From positions 62,001-126,000 of the forward strand of contig CAXXTS010000002.1 of assembly GCA_963676345.2 (NCBI GenBank): a stretch of DNA of 64,000 bases, written 5' to 3'. The position numbers were made by a program, and so were the translations under genes. Shown here piece after piece: positions 18,456 to 27,069 of the stretch (the stretch's first letter is position 1; every line of letters starts with the position of its first letter). This DNA is from G963665925 sp963676345 (lineage in GTDB: Bacteria; Bacillota; Clostridia; Peptostreptococcales; Acidaminobacteraceae). The notes beneath the pieces are model-generated. The model was not told the origin of the DNA and ran no database searches. It saw nothing but the letters and a program-made list of their open reading frames with translations.

Positions 18456-19805
18456 TTACATTCCGTTAATCACTAGGTCTACCAATTCATCCAGTAGCTG
18501 AAAAACCTGTGCGCTGGCATTATAAGCTTGTTGGTAAACCAATAAATTAGCCATTTCTTCATCAAGACTCACACCCATTGTTGATGTTTTCTGAGTTTCG
18601 AGTTGCTCCGTAACAAGCGTGTGGGTTTCCAATGAGTTGGTAGCAGTACTGATGTCATTCGCTATCCACTCAACCATTTCTTCAGCTTGTTCTACAATTC
18701 CAGCTGTGTCTCTAAGGGCTGCAATTTCAAGTGCAATGGTATTGCCACCACTTGCAGTTGAACTCGACGCCGCAATCAAATCTGAATCTTCAAGATCTGG
18801 GTTCACAGAGATATTTCCTGCAGTAAATGTATCTGATCCATCCGTCGTTACAAAGAAGGCTGTACCTGTGTTCCCTTCAAGATCATAGCCACTTTCATGG
18901 CTTGCATTGACCATTTCTGAGATGGTGCTTGCCAAGGTGTCAAGGTAGTCTTTAGCCTGTTCAAGCGTTCCTTCCTGACCCGCGCGAAGCATGCCTTCAA
19001 CCTGTCCTGATGTTGGCTCTATTTCCTTACCGGACGTCTCCCACGTGATTGTAGGTGTCTGAGTCTGCGGATCTACACTATAGGAAATGCTTTCAAAAGT
19101 ATCCCCAGAAACCAGCAGCGCATGATCGAAATAAACTGAGACAGTCCCATTGTCCGATTCAATATAACTGCTGCCCGTAAGTGCACAGAGTTCATCAAGT
19201 ACTGTATTTCGCTGATCAAGCAGGTCAGTAGGCGTTTCACCACTTGCAATTTTCGCCGATATTTGTGTGTTCATATCTGCAAGGTGCTCAGATAAGGCAT
19301 TAATTTGATCTACAGCAGATGCCACATCAGTATTAATGGAGGTCTGCAAGTCAGAAAGTTCTTCATCTGCCTGATTAATGGCTTCAGTCAAAGCTAATGC
19401 AGTTTCGTATACATTGACCCTTGCCGATGCATCATCCGGACTTTTTGCAAGTTCTTCCCACGCATTGAAAAAGGGATCAATCAGATCTTCCAGACCTGAA
19501 TCAGACACTTCGCCGATAATTGACTCTATCTCGCTTGCATATGTCAAAAAAGCGTCATCTGCTCGCGCTTCAGCCAATTCAGTACGGTATTTTTCATCTA
19601 CATAGCGGTCCCGTATTTGAACAATTTCTTGAACTTCGACACCAGAATATCCCGTTGTCCAAGAAGTATTGCTTTGTATGCTCTGCTGTCTGGTATAGCC
19701 ATCTGTATCCACATTCGATATATTGTTTGTCGTTACACTGAGCGCAGTCTGCATGGTGGCCATGCCCGAAGTAGCGATTGTATAACTTCCCATTGTACTC
19801 GCCAC
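18456..19805 (-). CDS. Second, shorter FlgK-type hook-associated protein
   Basis: A 449-residue protein with the FlgK N-terminus (YTIATSGMATMQTALSVTTNNISNVDTDGYTRQ-type segment, about 7-40), the family motif VQEIVQIRDRYVDEKYRTE, LDQRNTVLDELCALTG, and the C-terminal SLDEEMANLLVYQQAYNASAQVFQLLDEL. All hallmarks of HAP1 are present although it is shorter than the usual 500-600 residues. A single Cys (DELCALTG) is present. It lies between flgE and the second flgK, nine bases from the latter. Two tandem HAP1 genes may form a two-layer junction or be used alternately. Confidence 0.87.
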   Translation of the reverse strand: MASTMGSYTIATSGMATMQTALSVTTNNISNVDTDGYTRQQSIQSNTSWTTGYSGVEVQEIVQIRDRYVDEKYRTELAEARADDAFLTYASEIESIIGEVSDSGLEDLIDPFFNAWEELAKSPDDASARVNVYETALALTEAINQADEELSDLQTSINTDVASAVDQINALSEHLADMNTQISAKIASGETPTDLLDQRNTVLDELCALTGSSYIESDNGTVSVYFDHALLVSGDTFESISYSVDPQTQTPTITWETSGKEIEPTSGQVEGMLRAGQEGTLEQAKDYLDTLASTISEMVNASHESGYDLEGNTGTAFFVTTDGSDTFTAGNISVNPDLEDSDLIAASSSTASGGNTIALEIAALRDTAGIVEQAEEMVEWIANDISTATNSLETHTLVTEQLETQKTSTMGVSLDEEMANLLVYQQAYNASAQVFQLLDELVDLVINGM

Positions 19806-19817
19806 AATTCACCCCTC

Positions 19818-21155
19818 CTAGCGCTTCAGATTTATGAGTTCCTGCAGCATTTCATCTGCAGTTGTAATAATCCGGCTACAAGCCTGATAACCTCTTTGAG
19901 TTGTAATCAAATCTGTCATTTCTTTGGAAAGGTCAACATTGGACATTTCAAGATACCCTGAAACCAAGCTTCCCGTTCCACTTGTGCCCGGTGCATAAGC
20001 AGTTGTAAATGACCCCGAGTTCACCGTTTCTGCATATAAGTTTGACCCAAGACTCTCAAGGCCGCCCGGATTCGAAAACTGTGCCAGCGAAATCATGGCA
20101 ATGGACTGTGACTGTCCGTTTGAATAGGAAGCGGTAATAATACCGTCAGATCCGATGCTAAAGTCAGAATACACACCAGCCGCATAGCCATCCATAGACG
20201 ACATATAAACATCTGTATCTTCACCATACATGGTCATATTTGAGAAATCCAATTCAAACGTTGATGTGTCTGTCCCACCATCTGTTTCGAGTGTCACATC
20301 AATTGAAGTCGGAAAATCTGTATCGTCGGACACGATGTTACCGCTGCCGTCAAATTTTAAGTAACCACTGACCGAGGTCGTACCATCTGAATTTGGAAAT
20401 TCATAATAGTAAGTTGTATACGGATTATCTGCATCGGTTTCATCGACATAGCATTTTGTAAACTCAATGTCTAAATCATGAAGCTCCCCCAAGCTGTCAT
20501 ATGCATATATGCTTGTTGTAAAATCAGCTTCATCAGGTACTGTGCCTATATCATCAGCGGCATCCCCCTGTGCTTCAAGTGTTGAATCAAGCGATCCTGT
20601 CAGTTCTATTTTCGTTGTTGCTTCCGGCGACATGGTCACACTGCTGCCATCGCCTAGTTCGAAAATATTAATCGGTTCTGGATCCGTTGTAGTGTCAAAT
20701 GTATAATTGCCATCTTCATCTGTGCTGCCATCTAAAAAGCCACACACATAATGGCCGTCGCTTGTAACGAGATTTCCATCAGAATCAACACCAAAATTTC
20801 CAGCTCTAGTGAAAAAATACTGGTCGCTATCGCCACTCTTAACGACAAAATAGCCTTCACCATCAATGGCTAAGTCGGTTGTACTTCCTGTCAGCTGCAA
20901 GCTTCCCACTGTGTTTACAGTGCTGATATTGGCTACGCCTACTCCAACACCAACCTGCTGGGGATTTGTCCCTCCCAGTCCATCTTCACTTGATGCAGAT
21001 GCGCCGGACATGGTCTGGCTAATGGTCTGTGAAAAGGTCACATTGGATGATTTAAAACCTACAGTATTTACATTAGCCACATTATTACCAATGACATCAA
21101 GCTTGACCTGGTGGGTCTGCATACCAGTAACGCCCGAATAAAGTGCACTCATCAT
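19818..21155 (-). CDS. flgE: Flagellar hook protein FlgE
   Basis: A 445-residue hook protein. The N-terminal rod motif (MSALYSGVTGMQTHQVKLDVIGNNVANVNTVGFK-type segment) and the C-terminal one (NVDLSKEMTDLITTQRGYQACSRIITTADEMLQELINLKR-type) are complete. The motif SQTMSGASASSEDGLGGTNPQQVGVGV follows the N-terminal region, as in FlgE. The middle (about 120-380) is Asp/Thr-rich. The start codon overlaps the flgD stop (TAATGATG). A Cys near the C-terminus (YQACSRI) is common in this family. Confidence 0.94.
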   Translation of the reverse strand: MMSALYSGVTGMQTHQVKLDVIGNNVANVNTVGFKSSNVTFSQTISQTMSGASASSEDGLGGTNPQQVGVGVGVANISTVNTVGSLQLTGSTTDLAIDGEGYFVVKSGDSDQYFFTRAGNFGVDSDGNLVTSDGHYVCGFLDGSTDEDGNYTFDTTTDPEPINIFELGDGSSVTMSPEATTKIELTGSLDSTLEAQGDAADDIGTVPDEADFTTSIYAYDSLGELHDLDIEFTKCYVDETDADNPYTTYYYEFPNSDGTTSVSGYLKFDGSGNIVSDDTDFPTSIDVTLETDGGTDTSTFELDFSNMTMYGEDTDVYMSSMDGYAAGVYSDFSIGSDGIITASYSNGQSQSIAMISLAQFSNPGGLESLGSNLYAETVNSGSFTTAYAPGTSGTGSLVSGYLEMSNVDLSKEMTDLITTQRGYQACSRIITTADEMLQELINLKR

Positions 21156-21589
21156 TACGCATCAGCCTCCTCAGTACTCGAAGAAGAGGAAGACACTTGA
21201 ACAACATCCGATAAATCAATATAGTCACCATTGACAACCAGCTGTGTACTGCCGCCACTGGTAATTACAGATTCAACTGTGCCTTCGTACACTCCAGTGA
21301 GTCCAGTACTTTCGTCCACAACTGAATAGGTTATATCATTGCCAAGAAGACTGTACATTTGTGACGTGTTTTCAGACTCCAGCATCTGATTCATTATTTC
21401 AAGAGATGAAAATTCTGCCATCTGTGCAAGAGATTCAGTATCACTAACAGGCTCCAGCGGATCCTGATTTTGATACTGTACCATTAAAAGTTCTAGAAAA
21501 TCACTTGAATCCAGCGTTGTACTACTGCTTTCAAGCGTCGAACTTGTAGCCTCAACCAGCATACTTGAAGAAACTGAACTTACTGACAT
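21155..21589 (-). CDS. flgD: Flagellar hook capping protein FlgD
   Basis: A 144-residue FlgD, scaffold for hook assembly. The conserved N-terminal segment is clear: SSDFLELLMVQYQNQDPLEPVSDTE, then SLAQMAEFSSLEIMNQML (about 27-75). The short C-terminal part is a beta domain with GVYEGTVESV. The protein lacks the larger C-terminal domains of enterobacterial FlgD, as is usual in Firmicutes. It is the first gene of the minus-strand hook-filament run; the leader upstream has the motif shared with flagellin. Confidence 0.92.
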   Translation of the reverse strand: MSVSSVSSSMLVEATSSTLESSSTTLDSSDFLELLMVQYQNQDPLEPVSDTESLAQMAEFSSLEIMNQMLESENTSQMYSLLGNDITYSVVDESTGLTGVYEGTVESVITSGGSTQLVVNGDYIDLSDVVQVSSSSSSTEEADA

Positions 21590-21653
21590 GTTATGCCTCC
21601 ATTCTTTAATAAGGACTCCTAATTGTCCTAACGCATCTTTTCTTAATTAAAGA

Positions 21654-21676
21654 TAGTTTAGAACTCAAGAATGGGA
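21654..21676 (-). promoter_or_regulatory. Motif upstream of flgD shared with flagellin
   Basis: Matches 12615-12637 at 18 of 23 positions and lies about 65-90 bp before the flgD start. A weaker, gapped match lies upstream of the orphan response regulator (about 15823-15850). Confidence 0.4.
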
Positions 21677-21764
21677 TAAACACCTTGGAATTTTGTGATA
21701 TTTACAGCAATCGTCAAAAATTGTGTTCTTTTTCGCAGAATATGTGAAAGTGCATAAAAAAGAA

Positions 21765-21811
21765 AAAGTATAAGTAATCAACAGCTCTTTACTGTCGATT
21801 ACTTATACTTT
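21765..21811. terminator. Hairpin with 15-bp perfect stem
   Basis: Arms AAAGTATAAGTAATC (21765-21779) and GATTACTTATACTTT (21797-21811) pair perfectly around a 17-nt loop. Poly-A lies just before it (21756-21767). It is AT-rich and lies between two same-direction genes, so it could end read-through toward flgD. Confidence 0.55.
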
Positions 21812-21821
21812 GTAATGGTAC

Positions 21822-21860
21822 AAAAAAGAACAGCGAGCTGACGTGTGTCCGCTCGCTGTT
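21822..21860 (-). terminator. Terminator of the lipoprotein gene
   Basis: On the minus strand the stem AACAGCGAGC/GCTCGCTGTT is followed by CTTTTTTG. It lies about 85 bp after the stop of the DUF5052-type gene. Confidence 0.7.
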
Positions 21861-21888
21861 TGGGTTGCTCTAACAGTCAACCACTTGT

Positions 21889-21932
21889 AGACTATTGAAA
21901 ACTTCTAAAGACAGGGTGCGGTTGAAAGTCGC
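21889..21932. repeat. Partial copy of the 126-bp inverted-repeat element
   Basis: AGACTATTGAAAACT (21889-21903) is identical to the right terminal repeat of the element at 26760-26885 (opposite strand), and the following AAAGACAGGGTGCGG resembles its left inner part (AAAGTCAAGGCGCGG). A small hairpin GGTGCG/CGCACC follows. It appears to be a solo or decayed copy. Confidence 0.45.
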
Positions 21933-21944
21933 ACCAGCTATCAT

Positions 21945-22532
21945 CTAATTTAGCATATCCTGTTCGAAAATCTCAAAGTCAGCCCTGTAAATATGTAGTC
22001 TCTTGCCATCAACAAGTATTTTCGTTGTATTTGGAAGTGCACTTTCTTCAACGAATACCTTGTCCCCTTCATATACACCTACAATAACGCCTGACTGGGT
22101 TTTTACGACAACCACTCTTTCAAGTCCTGTCATGCCTGCGACAAAATTATTGATTTTACGGTCAAGGCCCGTTAGGAGTCCTTGGTCGCTCCTTGTATCG
22201 ATTTCAGTATCCAGTGTATATGTATCTACAATATTCTCAAGGCCCTGCTCCGCCGCTACCATTGTAGACCCCACATGCTGCCATGTACTTCCGTCAATTG
22301 TAATTAACAGCACATTTTCGACATCTGATGGCTGGATATCTGTACTTTTTCCCTGAATAGACATGGTTTGATTTCCGTAGTCATCATACACGGTAAAGGT
22401 TCTTGATAATCCCAGCGTTTCAGCTGTAAAATCCTTAATTTCACTCTGCAGCTTTGTACATCCTGAAAATAGAACTGCAATTAATGTCAGCATTACTATA
22501 ATGCTTACCTTTTTACTCTCTAATTTACGCAT
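21945..22532 (-). CDS. DUF5052-type lipoprotein
   Basis: A 195-residue lipoprotein. A basic N-terminus and hydrophobic segment lead to the lipobox LFSGC (Cys 25), so it would be anchored outside the membrane. The motif RTFTVYDDYGNQTMSIQGK and the pattern DVENVLLITIDGSTWQHVGSTM match the DUF5052 family of Firmicutes lipoproteins, whose function is unknown. Length is normal for the family. It is divergent from the SLH surface protein gene; the shared 236-bp spacer holds nested palindromes. Confidence 0.75.
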   Translation of the reverse strand: MRKLESKKVSIIVMLTLIAVLFSGCTKLQSEIKDFTAETLGLSRTFTVYDDYGNQTMSIQGKSTDIQPSDVENVLLITIDGSTWQHVGSTMVAAEQGLENIVDTYTLDTEIDTRSDQGLLTGLDRKINNFVAGMTGLERVVVVKTQSGVIVGVYEGDKVFVEESALPNTTKILVDGKRLHIYRADFEIFEQDMLN

Positions 22533-22673
22533 TCTTCACACTCCATATTTTTTATTGAACTCAGTCGACTCATTATTATTATAAGGCAATTATATTAAGA
22601 TTTTCTGAGTAAATACAAGCACCACATTTCCATTATATTTCAATCTTTGTTCAGATATGGCATCCCCCATCAG

Positions 22674-22734
22674 AAGTATGGTATATTTAGGTCAGACCTC
22701 ATACTTTGAACCTATTTTCTGCATATTTAGGTTC
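22674..22734. promoter_or_regulatory. Nested palindromes between lipoprotein and SLH genes
   Basis: Two adjacent inverted repeats. The first has outer arms AAGTATG (22674-22680) and CATACTT (22700-22706) with an inner AGGT-CAG-ACCT (22689-22699). The second runs GAACCTATTTT...ATATTTAGGTTC (22708-22734). Both contain the half-site TATTTAGGT. They look like repressor or activator sites for the SLH gene, whose start is 35 bp away; they could also form a leader hairpin. Confidence 0.4.
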
Positions 22735-22768
22735 ATTTATAGACTAAAAAATAAGAGGCAGGTGTGAT

Positions 22769-25633
22769 ATGAAAAGAAAACTTTTAGTAACTTTAGGGCT
22801 CATCATGATACTGTTTTCATTAAGTTTCACTTATGCAGACAGCATTTCCCTTGAGCTTTATGTCGGTCAAACACACGCACTCCAATCACGCGTTATTGAC
22901 GAAGCCGGTTTTGATGTTAACGAAGATGTGGAGTGGACAAGCTCTGACAGTGATATTGCCTCAGTAAAGGACGGACTCATTACCGCTAAGTCTGAAGGCA
23001 ACGCAGTGATTACTGCCACGGTTAGCGAGGGCGCTTCCCTTAGGTCGTTTAGTATTTACCTGACAAGCAAAACTACGGTGAAGTCTGTTGAACTCAACAT
23101 TCCTCAAGACACACTTTATGTTGGCGAGGAAATGACCGCCAATTATACGCTTACACCAGCTAGAGATCTGACTGCCCCAATTTATGACGAAGTCAGTTTC
23201 ACCACCAGTGACAAATCAGTTTTTACAGTCGATGACGATGGTGTAGTAAAGGGTGTTGGTGAAGGCGATGCCTTTTTAAAAGTCATTACAGATGATGGTA
23301 ACAGAACTTCCATGAAAAAAATCACCGTTAAGGGCATGGTGAAATCCATAAAAATCCAGTCTGACATTACCAAACTCTACGTAGGCGAAGAGAGAACGCT
23401 CAGCGTCTCTATTGAGCCAGAAAATGCATTTAACAAAGATTATGAATGGTCCTCATCCAGCCATGTTGACCTAGATGACGATGGCAGCTTCGTTGCTGAA
23501 TCTGAAGGTATTGCTTATATTTCTGTACTAACAGAAGACGGCAGCAAAAAGGATACCATTAAATTTGAAGTTGAATCCCTCGTAAGCGGTATTGAAATTA
23601 CAAGCGAGCCCATTGAGCTCACCGATACACGCTCAACATATCAGTTAAACGCAGATCTTATAGAGAAAAAGCCTGGTATACCTCCAGTTGAAGATGGTAT
23701 CGAGTGGTCAAGCAATCGGTCTAGTGTAGCATCTGTTTCAAAAAATGGACTTGTGTCAGCCAAAAGCACAGGCTATGCAATCATTACTGCGACCTCAAAG
23801 GATGGCAACTATTCAGACAGCATCACCCTTCATATAAAACTCGGTGAGAAAAGTGTTATTGAGGCGAAGTCAATTGCCTTCACAACAGAAAAGAAAAATG
23901 CACGTTCAGGTGAGCCTTGTCTTCTCTACTACAAGCTCTTACCCGAAAACACCACTGAAGATGATTTAGATGTAGACTTCCACGGCGGCGATGGTAACAT
24001 TGATGTTAAAGATGGCTACATTGAGTTTATTCCATATGATGAGGGCCGCTATACAATCACAATCGAAACAGAAAACGAACTCAGAGATTACACCTATATT
24101 GATGTGTCATCCAACCTTTCTGAAATTGTAATTGATTCGAATGGCCTTATTAGAAATAGAGACACTGGAAGATACTCAGTTTACTTGGGACAATCCGGCC
24201 AACTGGATTATACCCTGGTCAAGAAAAATTCAGCCCCAGCGATCTTGCTAAAAGACGCTAAATGGGACTCTGGGGACGACGATATCATTGATGTTGACTC
24301 TGACGGAAGCTATTACGGCAATGAAATTGGCGACACGTATATTCAAATAGAAGCACTGGATAATAACGTAACCGAACTCATTCACATTGAAGTTATTTCA
24401 ATGTCAGATTCTGCAGAACTGCCTGCTTATGCAGAAATTGGAATTAAGACCACCTTTAAGCCAACACCTTTCTTCACCCCAAAAGAAGACCTCTTATATG
24501 GCTACAATGCGGTTCTGGACAAGTCTTATAATCTTGAAATTGACGCAATATACCTTCCAGAGGCCTTTGTGAAAAACGAGCGCGACTTTGAAAAGGAAAG
24601 ACAAAAGAAGCTGGAAGACTGGATTGAACAAGGGTCTGGTGACAAGGAGTCCCTGCAAAACGAACTCGAAAAGAGCAAGAAAAGGCACAGCATGCTTCGT
24701 CTCTTTCTCAAAAACAGCGAAGACGACTATGTTGAAGTCAACTATGATGACTTTACCATGACAGATAGAAGTTTTAATACGCTTGATATTGCAGAAATTG
24801 ATGACAATGCATTTTATGCGAATGTTATTTGCAAGGCAGATTTATCAATAATTACAAATGATGGAGAACATGAAGACACCATGACGGTTTATGCAGATGC
24901 AGAAAATACAGATTTTCTAGTCTATGATACCGATGGGAATCTGCTCAACTACGAAGCACTTCTAAATGACTTGAATCTGGATGCACAAACACAAGCTGCT
25001 AAAAACGAAACCACTCGACAGCTTACTGAAAGCGAAGCGGCTGCAATTGAAAGCCTCAAAGCCAATTATGCAAATTTGAGTGCTGATGAAGTCCCACGCG
25101 ATGACACCATAACCGCACTTGAGACGGCCAAGAAATTCGGAATGGTGCTTCCAAGCTTCACTGAAAATTATCAAAGGGCCATAACAAAACTGGAGATGGC
25201 TGAAATATGCTTTAAGCTTTATGACCACTATACAGGAGAGATCACAGGTGTATATCCTTATAATATTTTCACCGATACAGACAATCCTATAGCCATACGT
25301 GCCTATCATTACGGCCTTGTCCCCTTCACCGAGGACAGAAAATTTAATCCAGATGCACAGCTCACACGCGAAGAAATGGCCTACATGCTTTACCGCACTT
25401 TCGTTGCTCTAGATATGCCCATAAGCAGTGCCGTTTCACCACCTAAAGGAAGTACCTTTATAGATCAAGATCTGATTTCTGATGACTATGCACTTGCGGT
25501 TGGCCAGTTAGCTTACAAGTACACCATCATCACAGGAATCACGGATGAGCGTTTTGAACCACAAGCAAGTGCTTCCATTGATTACACATTAAAATACGCC
25601 ATCAACTTGGCAAAGAGCCTTACAGAAGAATAG
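22769..25633 (+). CDS. Surface protein with Big2-type Ig-like domains and SLH repeats
   Basis: A 954-residue secreted protein. The signal peptide is residues 1-23 (cleavage after TYA). Bacterial Ig-like group 2 repeats follow (about 25-105, 110-190, 190-270, 275-355), each with the pattern WSSSDSDIASVK...G...ITA. Further beta-rich segments run to about 620, then a charged helical linker (about 610-650). The C-terminus (about 770-950) has S-layer homology repeats (KLEMAEICFKLYDHYTG, LTREEMAYMLYRTFVAL, YALAVGQLAYKYTIITG) that would bind secondary cell-wall polymer. Role: structural or adhesive; the ligand is unknown. ATG follows GGCAGGTG. A strong terminator follows. Confidence 0.85.
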   Translation: MKRKLLVTLGLIMILFSLSFTYADSISLELYVGQTHALQSRVIDEAGFDVNEDVEWTSSDSDIASVKDGLITAKSEGNAVITATVSEGASLRSFSIYLTSKTTVKSVELNIPQDTLYVGEEMTANYTLTPARDLTAPIYDEVSFTTSDKSVFTVDDDGVVKGVGEGDAFLKVITDDGNRTSMKKITVKGMVKSIKIQSDITKLYVGEERTLSVSIEPENAFNKDYEWSSSSHVDLDDDGSFVAESEGIAYISVLTEDGSKKDTIKFEVESLVSGIEITSEPIELTDTRSTYQLNADLIEKKPGIPPVEDGIEWSSNRSSVASVSKNGLVSAKSTGYAIITATSKDGNYSDSITLHIKLGEKSVIEAKSIAFTTEKKNARSGEPCLLYYKLLPENTTEDDLDVDFHGGDGNIDVKDGYIEFIPYDEGRYTITIETENELRDYTYIDVSSNLSEIVIDSNGLIRNRDTGRYSVYLGQSGQLDYTLVKKNSAPAILLKDAKWDSGDDDIIDVDSDGSYYGNEIGDTYIQIEALDNNVTELIHIEVISMSDSAELPAYAEIGIKTTFKPTPFFTPKEDLLYGYNAVLDKSYNLEIDAIYLPEAFVKNERDFEKERQKKLEDWIEQGSGDKESLQNELEKSKKRHSMLRLFLKNSEDDYVEVNYDDFTMTDRSFNTLDIAEIDDNAFYANVICKADLSIITNDGEHEDTMTVYADAENTDFLVYDTDGNLLNYEALLNDLNLDAQTQAAKNETTRQLTESEAAAIESLKANYANLSADEVPRDDTITALETAKKFGMVLPSFTENYQRAITKLEMAEICFKLYDHYTGEITGVYPYNIFTDTDNPIAIRAYHYGLVPFTEDRKFNPDAQLTREEMAYMLYRTFVALDMPISSAVSPPKGSTFIDQDLISDDYALAVGQLAYKYTIITGITDERFEPQASASIDYTLKYAINLAKSLTEE

Positions 25634-25661
25634 GCACTTTAATAATTCCTCAAACAATCAT

Positions 25662-25717
25662 AAAGGCGGCAAAGAATGGACTGAAACTAAAAGTACAGTT
25701 CATTCTTTGCCGCCTTT
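25662..25717. terminator. Bidirectional terminator, 22-bp stem
   Basis: Arms 25662-25683 and 25696-25717 pair with a single G-U. The ends are AAAGGCGGC and GCCGCCTTT. It ends both the SLH gene and the convergent C39-like gene. Confidence 0.85.
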
Positions 25718-25722
25718 TAAGT

Positions 25723-26649
25723 TTAATTTAATAACTGATAACAGATGCCACTGAAGTATTTCTCAAACTCATCAGCCGGATACATGCGCATCGCTGTTTC
25801 CGCTCTGTGGTCTGCTGGATCATTTACACAGACATACCACAAATGATCCTTTTTAAGAAACCCCGTAACGAGCAGCAAATGCCCTGAAGGATAGGCCTGA
25901 AGAGCGCCTGTAAACAATTCGTGCTTTCCCGTTTTAACCGAAACCCCGAGTGGCCGTTTACTTTCACATAGGATTTTACTTAATGTATAGAGGTCTTTAA
26001 CATGTCTTGCTACAGCTTTTACACCAAACTGAGACATTGCTGCTATGTTAAAAGACCAGTTTCCATAAATGTCATTGCCGCTATCATAGACACGGTTTGC
26101 CATTTCAAGCGGCGAAATCTGCATTTCATTTTGAGTAAGCATCATTGCGCAGGTTGTTGGGCTACAAATTCTGTTGCCTATGTCTTCAACAGGAAGCTGT
26201 ACATAAGCTGGTACTTGTAGCTGACAGGACTGATATATTTTATCTTCTGGCCCTGAAACAATGCAGTGCTCATCGTACACAACCGACGCATAAAGGCCTG
26301 CTAGGTCAGTCGGCGAACCCGTCAAGGTCTTAATATAGACGCGCAGGCGCTCTATTTCCATTTGATCGTGTGCTTTAAAATGGTCAATATCGAGTGTCCC
26401 GAAGGCATTTTCCTGTCTTCCAAAAGCCTTTCTCGCTATACCCACTTCCCAGTGTCCAAGCATAAAGGTCTCTGACCATTCGTCTGTCGTGCCGACCCTG
26501 AATGAAAGTGCAATGCACTGATTTTCATCTAGAACACAGTTCCAAGAAAGAATGAGCCGATCTATACTCTTGTCAAAGTTGAATTCATAGACACCTTGTT
26601 CAAGTCTTTTTCCAGCACTTAATAGGTCAATCAGTTCCACTTCTTTCAT
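25723..26649 (-). CDS. C39-like cysteine peptidase domain protein
   Basis: A 308-residue protein. The N-terminal half (about 1-135) is a beta-rich, carbohydrate-binding-like region. The C-terminal half (about 145-308) is a Peptidase_C39_2-type fold with RICSPTTCAMML (candidate nucleophile Cys near residue 165), SGHLLLVTGF (His near 268) and VNDPAD (Asp), the usual catalytic triad order. There is no signal peptide, so it acts in the cytoplasm or is exported by another route, which is unusual for this family. Substrate unknown. Confidence 0.75.
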   Translation of the reverse strand: MKEVELIDLLSAGKRLEQGVYEFNFDKSIDRLILSWNCVLDENQCIALSFRVGTTDEWSETFMLGHWEVGIARKAFGRQENAFGTLDIDHFKAHDQMEIERLRVYIKTLTGSPTDLAGLYASVVYDEHCIVSGPEDKIYQSCQLQVPAYVQLPVEDIGNRICSPTTCAMMLTQNEMQISPLEMANRVYDSGNDIYGNWSFNIAAMSQFGVKAVARHVKDLYTLSKILCESKRPLGVSVKTGKHELFTGALQAYPSGHLLLVTGFLKKDHLWYVCVNDPADHRAETAMRMYPADEFEKYFSGICYQLLN

Positions 26650-26759
26650 GTTTACCCTCCTGTTTTGGTCTGCACTTGGTATTGGTGTGTCATTTTAGTA
26701 GTATGTGCTCTTAGCGTAAGCTCTTGCTTGCTGAGGTTATTTACAAAGTCAACTATAAT

Positions 26760-26885
26760 CCAGACTGTTAAAAGCTTTGAAAGTCAAGGCGCGGCTTTAG
26801 GGCGCAATGGTCACGTACTATACGTACTCGACCAGTGAGGACTTAAGCCAGCAAGGCAGGATTTTTTGAGTTTTCAATAGTCTGG
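26760..26885. repeat. 126-bp MITE-like element with terminal inverted repeats
   Basis: The left end CCAGACTGTTAAAAGCT and the right end (read in reverse) CCAGACTATTGAAAACT match at 14 of 17 bases. The inside has further complementarity (GGTC-ACGTAC-TATA-CGTAC-T-CGACC, 26808-26833), so the whole element can fold into one long stem-loop. No coding capacity. A related arm is at 21889. Confidence 0.6.
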
Positions 26886-27069
26886 GCAACCTCCTGTCGC
26901 CCATGATAGCTAGTCGCGCCATATACGCACTGGGCAACCTCCGGTCGCCCATGATAACTGGTCGCGCCATATACGCACTGGGCAACCTCCGGTCGCCCAT
27001 GATAGCTGGTCGCGCCATATACGCACTGGGCAACCTCCGGTCGCCCACGTCGCTGGTCGCGCCATATAC
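26883..27069. repeat. Tandem array, 3.9 units of 48 bp
   Basis: Units start at 26883, 26931, 26979 and 27027. The first three are full length and differ at only a few bases; the last is cut at 43 bp. Each unit contains a hairpin GGGCAACC-TCC-GGTCGCCC (one mismatch) and the sequence GTCGCGCCATATACGCAC. The last unit merges into the left flank of the dispersed hairpin element. Confidence 0.85.

Larger units (their letters stand above)
21590..21944. other. Intergenic region between flgD and the lipoprotein gene
   Basis: 355 bp without a gene. Next to flgD is its leader with the shared motif at 21654-21676. Then come two hairpins, 21765-21811 and 21829-21860, and a repeat arm at 21889-21932, all listed separately. 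Confidence 0.6.

Noticed and set aside
26883..27069. CRISPR array
   Set aside because: Units follow each other without spacers and no cas gene is in the window.
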